From Tsukamurella pulmonis (GTDB lineage Bacteria; Actinomycetota; Actinomycetes; Mycobacteriales; Mycobacteriaceae), in assembly GCF_900103175.1 (NCBI RefSeq), contig NZ_FNLF01000002.1:806001-870000 (forward strand): a stretch of 64,000 nucleotides of DNA. Direction: 5' to 3'. Positions within the stretch are counted from its first letter, which is position 1. Each line of letters opens with the position of its first letter. Position numbers and translations under genes: made by a program. The notes beneath the pieces were generated by a model. It searched no databases, had not been told where the DNA came from, and saw only the letters and a program-made list of their open reading frames with translations. This document shows positions 60,401 through 64,000 of the stretch, piece after piece.

Positions 60401-63400
60401 GCACTCAGGTCGGTGCGCAGCACCACGGTGTTGACGAAGCAGCCGATGAGCGGGTCCGTCGCGGGGTGATCGCGGCCGGCCACCGGCGTGCCCACGCAGA
60501 GGTCGTCGCCGGAACCGAAGCGGCGCAGCGTGACCGCGAGCGCGGCGTGCAGCGCCATGAACACGCTGGCGTCCGCCGCCTCGGCCACGGCCCGCAGCCG
60601 CCGGTGCTCCGCGGCACCGAGCCGGGTCCGCACGACGGCGCCCGCGCCGGTCGGCAGCGCGGGGCGCGGGAAGTCCGTGCGCCACGACGGCTCGGTGGGG
60701 GCGTCGGCGAGGGCCTCGCGCCAGAAGGCGAGACCGCGCTCGGCGCCGTCGCCGGCGTTCTCCTGCTGCCACAGCGTCACGTCCCGGTAGGTGGGGGCGT
60801 CGGCCGGCCAGTCCGCGCCCGGCTCGCCCGCGAGCCGAGCGGCGTAGGCGCGCCCGAACTCCTCGGTGAACCGCTCGCGGGAGGACTCGTCGCCGATGAT
60901 GTGGTGCATGGCGACGCCGATGCCCTCCGGCGCGGCGAAGGTGCGCACCGGCGGCGCGGTGGCGAGGTCGAAGCCGCTCGCCAGCGCCTCGGCGACCGCG
61001 GCGCGGAGATCGGGGACCGCAGTCGGTCGCGGTGACCAGGAGAGAACCTCCTGCACGGGCGCACCGTCCTGCACCGGGAAGCGGGTGCGCAGGCTCTCCT
61101 GCCGTCGGGCGACATCGGTGAGGGCCGCCAGCGCGGCGTCCACGTCGAGGGGGCGGCCGTCGGTGGGGCGCAGCACCAGGCCGAGGAGGTAGGCGTCCGC
61201 GCCCTCGAGCCGGGAGAGCAGCCACAGGCGCTCCTGCGCTGGAGAGAGCGGGGTGGGGCCCGCGCCGGCGGCGCCGGCCGTCGGTCCGTCCGTCGCGTGC
61301 CCGGCCTGCGCGCCGTCGCCGGCGAGCGCGGCGAGGGCGCGTGGGGTGGGGCCGGCGAAGACGTCCGCCAGGCGCACAGCGGCGAGCCCGGGCAGCTCAG
61401 CGAGGCGACGCACCAGGTGCACGGCGAGCAGGGAATGCCCGCCGAGGGCGAAGAAACCGTCGTCCGGGTCGACCGCGTCGACGCCGGTGACCTCGGCGAA
61501 GACCGCGCAGACCTCGCCGACGAGTCCGGTGGCGCGCGGTCCGGTGCCGGCCGTCCCCGCGAAGGCGGGCGCGGGGAGGGCGCGCTTGTCGACCTTGCCG
61601 TTGACCGTCAGCGGGAACCGCGGCAGCGGGATCACCAGCGCGGGCACCATGTAGCCGGGGAGCCGGGCGGCGAGGTGAGCCAGCACCGCGTCCTCGGACC
61701 CGGCGGGCGCGAGGACGTAGGTGACGAGTCCGTCGTCGCCGCTGGGCAGCGCCGTGAGCACCGTGACGGCGCCCGCCACGTCGGGATGGTCGATGGCCGC
61801 GGCGTCGATCTCCGCGGGCTCGACGCGGTGCCCGCGCAGCTGCACCTGATCGTCGGTGCGGCCGATGTACTCGAGCAGCCCCGTGGGCGTGACCCGGGCG
61901 CGGTCGCCGGTGCGGTACATCCTGCCCTCCCCGAAGGGATCGGGCACGAACCGGTCCGCCGTCAGATCGGGACGCCCGAGGTAGCCCGCGGACAGGCCCG
62001 GGCCGGCGACGTACATCTCACCGATCCGTCCGGGCGGCACCGGCTCCCGGTTCTCGTCGAGGACGTAGGCGCGCAGATCGGCGAGGGGCCGGCCGATGAT
62101 CGACGCCGGGGAGTCGGACTCCCGGAGCACGTGCTCGGTCACGTGCACCGTGGTCTCGGTGATGCCGTACATGTTCACCAAGGCGGGCCCGGTGCCGGTG
62201 ACATGATCACCGAACCGGTCGAACCACGGCCGCAGCCGCGCGGGCTCGAGGCGCTCGCCACCGAAGACGATGTGCCGCAACTTCTCCGCGGCGGCGGCGG
62301 ACAGCTCGTGCTGCAGCGCGTAGAACGCGGCGGGCGTCTGGTTCAGCACGGTGACCCCGTGCCGCTCGATCAGTTCCGCGACCCGGGCGGGATCGGTGAC
62401 GTCCTCGCGGGTGGGTGTCACGACGGCGCCGCCGTGCAGCAGCGCGCCCCACAGCTCCCACACCGCGAAGTCGAAGGCGTAGGAGTGGAACATGATCCAC
62501 CGGTCCGCGGGGCCGAATCGCAGGGCGGTCGCGGTGAACAGGCGGAGCACGTGCTGGTGCCCGATGGGCACGCCCTTGGGCGTGCCCGTGGATCCGGAGG
62601 TGTAGATCACGTAGGCGGTGCCGTGCGGCACCCGCGCGGCGTCCGGGTTCGGGGCCAGCGCATCGACGGCACCGTCCGCGCGGACCACGGCGGTCGGCCC
62701 GGCGTCCGCGACGATGAAGTCCGCTCGCGCGGAGGGGGTTCCGGGGTCGACGGGCAGGTAGGCGGCCCCCGTCCGGAGGACGCCGAGTACCGCGGTGGCC
62801 ACCTCGGGGCCGCGGGGAACGGAGATCTGCACGAGGTCGCCCGCCGCGACACCGGCCTCCCGCAGGCGGTCGGCGAGCTCCTCGGACGCGGCGCGCAGGT
62901 CCGCGTAGGTGAGGGCGGCACCGTCGGGGGAGAGGACGGCGGGCGCGTCCGGAGTCTCCTCGGCCCGGGCGTCGAAGGCCTGCACCAGGGTCCGCTCGCC
63001 GGTAGCGGCGGCCCAGGCCCGCGCGTCGGCGGCCGTGAACCAGTCGATCTCGGCGGCGGGCGCGTCCGGTGCGGCGAAGAACGCCGCCGTGAACGCCGCG
63101 AGCCGGTCGGCGTGCCCGGCGATCTCGGCGGCGGTGTGCAGGTCCGGGTTCGCGGCGAGGTCGATCCGCAGGCGCGGCCCCGCGTCGGTCTGCAGCGATT
63201 CGACGGTGATCGAGACGTCGGCGATCGGGCCCGCGGCGAGTACCTCGAAGTCGGAGGGGCCGCCGGGGATCGGGAGGTTCGAGGCGAAGGGCTTGACGTT
63301 GACGAGCACGCCGGCGCCGGTGCGGTGATGCTCGCCGGCGGCGACGGCGCGCAGGCCGCTCTCCGCCGCGGCGGCCAGCTCGGCCGGGGTCGTCTCCGGC

Positions 63401-64000
63401 TCGACGGTGAGCGGCAACGCGGCGATCCAGGCCGCCGAGAGCGGCGAATTCATGCTCGCGGACGCCCGGCCCAGGACGGGAACGCCGACGCGCACGTCGG
63501 TCGTGCCCGTCAGGCGCGCGGTGTACGCGGCGACGGCGGCGACGGTCCACGGGGCCCAGGGGGTGGGTACCGTCCCCGCGTCGACGGTGCGCACGGCGTG
63601 CAGCGGGCCCGGCGTCGCGGGGGCCTCGCCCTCGGACCAGCGGGTCAGGGGGCGGACAGCGGGGTCGTTCCCCGGTCCGTCGGCGGGCTCGGGGGCGGGC
63701 AGCGACTCCGGGGTGATCAGCCGGGACGCGGGCGGTTCGGTTCCCTCCGCGAGGGCGGCGTAGATCCGGCCGATCCGCCGCCGGAGCAGGGCGTAGCCGT
63801 AGCCGTCCAGGATCAGGTGGTGCGCCCACAGGCACCAGCCGATGCGCGGCCCGTCCTCGTGCGCGATGCGCACGACCAGGGCGCCCACCGTCCGGTCGCG
63901 CACCGGGTCGATCGTCCGGTGCGCCGCGCGCCGGAAGAGGCGGCGGGCGGCGTCGACGTCCCCGACGTCGGCGCGCTCGATCACCGGCGTGGCCGTGGGA
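57433..64000 (-). CDS. Siderophore NRPS 2: (C)-A-T-C-A-T-TE, N terminus cut by window
   Basis: At least 2,183 residues, numbered from a GTG at 63984; the frame stays open to the edge and the first C domain lacks its start. C1 has HHLILDG (55-61). A1 (about 330-800) reads DFWNVGMVHK, the threonine code. T1 carries LGGHS near 848. C2 (about 910-1330) has HHIIGDE at 1027-1033. A2 (about 1350-1790) reads DLWGMGAVNK, which I cannot assign. T2 has Ser at 1874. The type I thioesterase has GWSLGG (Ser2006), with candidate Asp2033 and His2154. It releases the finished peptide. Confidence 0.94.
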   Translation of the reverse strand, partial: PTATPVIERADVGDVDAARRLFRRAAHRTIDPVRDRTVGALVVRIAHEDGPRIGWCLWAHHLILDGYGYALLRRRIGRIYAALAEGTEPPASRLITPESLPAPEPADGPGNDPAVRPLTRWSEGEAPATPGPLHAVRTVDAGTVPTPWAPWTVAAVAAYTARLTGTTDVRVGVPVLGRASASMNSPLSAAWIAALPLTVEPETTPAELAAAAESGLRAVAAGEHHRTGAGVLVNVKPFASNLPIPGGPSDFEVLAAGPIADVSITVESLQTDAGPRLRIDLAANPDLHTAAEIAGHADRLAAFTAAFFAAPDAPAAEIDWFTAADARAWAAATGERTLVQAFDARAEETPDAPAVLSPDGAALTYADLRAASEELADRLREAGVAAGDLVQISVPRGPEVATAVLGVLRTGAAYLPVDPGTPSARADFIVADAGPTAVVRADGAVDALAPNPDAARVPHGTAYVIYTSGSTGTPKGVPIGHQHVLRLFTATALRFGPADRWIMFHSYAFDFAVWELWGALLHGGAVVTPTREDVTDPARVAELIERHGVTVLNQTPAAFYALQHELSAAAAEKLRHIVFGGERLEPARLRPWFDRFGDHVTGTGPALVNMYGITETTVHVTEHVLRESDSPASIIGRPLADLRAYVLDENREPVPPGRIGEMYVAGPGLSAGYLGRPDLTADRFVPDPFGEGRMYRTGDRARVTPTGLLEYIGRTDDQVQLRGHRVEPAEIDAAAIDHPDVAGAVTVLTALPSGDDGLVTYVLAPAGSEDAVLAHLAARLPGYMVPALVIPLPRFPLTVNGKVDKRALPAPAFAGTAGTGPRATGLVGEVCAVFAEVTGVDAVDPDDGFFALGGHSLLAVHLVRRLAELPGLAAVRLADVFAGPTPRALAALAGDGAQAGHATDGPTAGAAGAGPTPLSPAQERLWLLSRLEGADAYLLGLVLRPTDGRPLDVDAALAALTDVARRQESLRTRFPVQDGAPVQEVLSWSPRPTAVPDLRAAVAEALASGFDLATAPPVRTFAAPEGIGVAMHHIIGDESSRERFTEEFGRAYAARLAGEPGADWPADAPTYRDVTLWQQENAGDGAERGLAFWREALADAPTEPSWRTDFPRPALPTGAGAVVRTRLGAAEHRRLRAVAEAADASVFMALHAALAVTLRRFGSGDDLCVGTPVAGRDHPATDPLIGCFVNTVVLRTDLSAVVSFEDALGHVRDRDLGAFAHAAVPFDAVVDAVNPPRASGRHPLFQVMLSHWAGSPTDARMTTELVGTETAKFDLSFRCVETTDAEGGAGIAIDLEYSTELFAPSTAQRLAERFRLALTELPAAPTAPLTAADLLTDAERDELRAWSYTAHEEPAREFAEVFLPIARTDPAAEALVCGGARYTYGDVLAWTDALGAHLVALGIGRGDVVGIALPRSAEMIAAVVAVLRAGAAYVPLDPSYPADRLADMIDDAAPKVILGEPDFVAAFAPGGALAATGGGAEVESLRREAPSPDDLAYLIYTSGSTGRPKGVEVAHRGIADLLVLQRDVIGMGPHTRALHFSSISFDLGFWQLMWGLCSGGTLVVAREEDRIPGRPLLEVIEAERVNFVGVPPSFAAAFPPDADLAPGIDLMLGAEKLTPSLIARFAPGRRLFNAYGPTECTVNATIATIAPEHTGPVPIGPPDPGMRGYVLDEGLRPVPPGTVGELYLGGPSVALGYRNRPEQTAERFLDDPFVPGGRMYRTSDLVWWGEDGQLYFGGRADSQVKVRGFRIELGEIETVIGADESVADVAVAVLGERIVAYVTTVAGATFDADALTRRARSRLPQYMVPAIFVPLPEFPRLPNGKVDLKSLPEPASAHKISGRGPRTPREERVCAMFARTLGLDAVGIDDNFFDLGGHSLLAARLMTEIGAEFGVNATVATLFAAPTVGELVARLESGAGEEDSGLGPVLPFRTTGDGAPVFCFHPAGGISWGYAGLLRHLDERFPLYGIQASNLATGSRPPGTLREMALEYLERMREVAPHGPYHLVGWSLGGVVAHAIAAELQAAGEPVGVVAMLDSFPSDAWPSVPTEQDALAALLYMVGYDPQPLVDKGITRQAVIDVLQSEGSALAGITEVTPNAMIDNFANAVNLEAEPYQAEVDGDLVFFTAARNPATSATYPLWRPYFTGTIDNHDVDCEHKDMTQPGPIAEIGRTLNSALLRADERNTR

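Noticed and set aside
57430-61035. Open frame of 1,201 codons on the plus strand opposite NRPS 2
   Set aside because: It is a high-GC antisense shadow: it is rich in Arg, His and Gly with no domain, and the minus strand carries a complete NRPS with all motifs.

Overview
The window is very GC-rich, gene-dense DNA in which neighbouring genes repeatedly overlap by four bases (ATGA or GTGA). Its gene order points to a mycolic-acid actinomycete of the Mycobacteriales. Relatives of thiD, thiC, an Rv0428c-like acetyltransferase, def, a DUF3263 gene, a LytR_C gene, sodC, a YbdK-type ligase, a Cdc48-like ATPase, pssA, psd, moeA and groEL2 occur in the same order as Rv0422c to Rv0440 of Mycobacterium tuberculosis. 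From the three DUF7373-like lipoproteins and the style of the siderophore cluster I would guess Tsukamurella or a near relative, but the genus is inferred. No tRNA, rRNA, insertion sequence, prophage or CRISPR array was seen, and no gene-free stretch exceeds about 260 bases.

Bases 1-10,481 hold the end of an HNH nuclease gene, the TPP-riboswitch-controlled thiC-thiD pair, an ABC-2 exporter, small acetyltransferase and DUF genes, def, and a forward run ending in sodC and a glutamate-cysteine-ligase-like gene that lacks a normal start codon. Bases 10,532-17,312 form the most interesting part. A Fur/Zur-type operator precedes seven genes: a FecCD permease, its ATPase, a binding lipoprotein, a DUF364 Rossmann-like protein, an MFS exporter, a GHMP (PduX-like) kinase and a cysteine-synthase-fold PLP enzyme. 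I read this as a candidate system for making, exporting and re-importing a small non-NRPS metallophore, probably for zinc or another metal. It converges directly on a complete mnhA(B)CDEFG sodium/proton antiporter operon (17,309-23,866).

Bases 23,920-40,437 return to the conserved backbone: a small lipoprotein, a DUF559-like protein, the Cdc48-like ATPase, pssA-psd, moeA with an M20 peptidase, three tandem paralogous lipoproteins, an SRPBCC protein, groEL behind two CIRCE operators, and htpG. Bases 40,561-47,406 hold an unknown membrane-anchored protein, a DinB-type protein, a PucR-type regulator divergent from an aldehyde dehydrogenase plus GMC alcohol oxidase pair, and an LLM-type (F420-dependent) oxidoreductase.

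Bases 47,480-64,000 are a siderophore locus with two IdeR/DtxR-like boxes. It contains two ferric-siderophore binding lipoproteins, a siderophore-interacting reductase, a free aryl carrier protein, an MbtH protein, NRPS 1 (C-A-T-E-C-T, with an A-less last module) and NRPS 2 (C-A-T-C-A-T-TE, cut by the window edge). The predicted product is an aryl-capped peptide containing a D-configured, probably basic residue and a threonine. The genes for making and activating the aryl acid are not in the window.

Three related long inverted repeats sit at 24,383, 25,407 and 46,405, and several near-perfect hairpins separate convergent genes.
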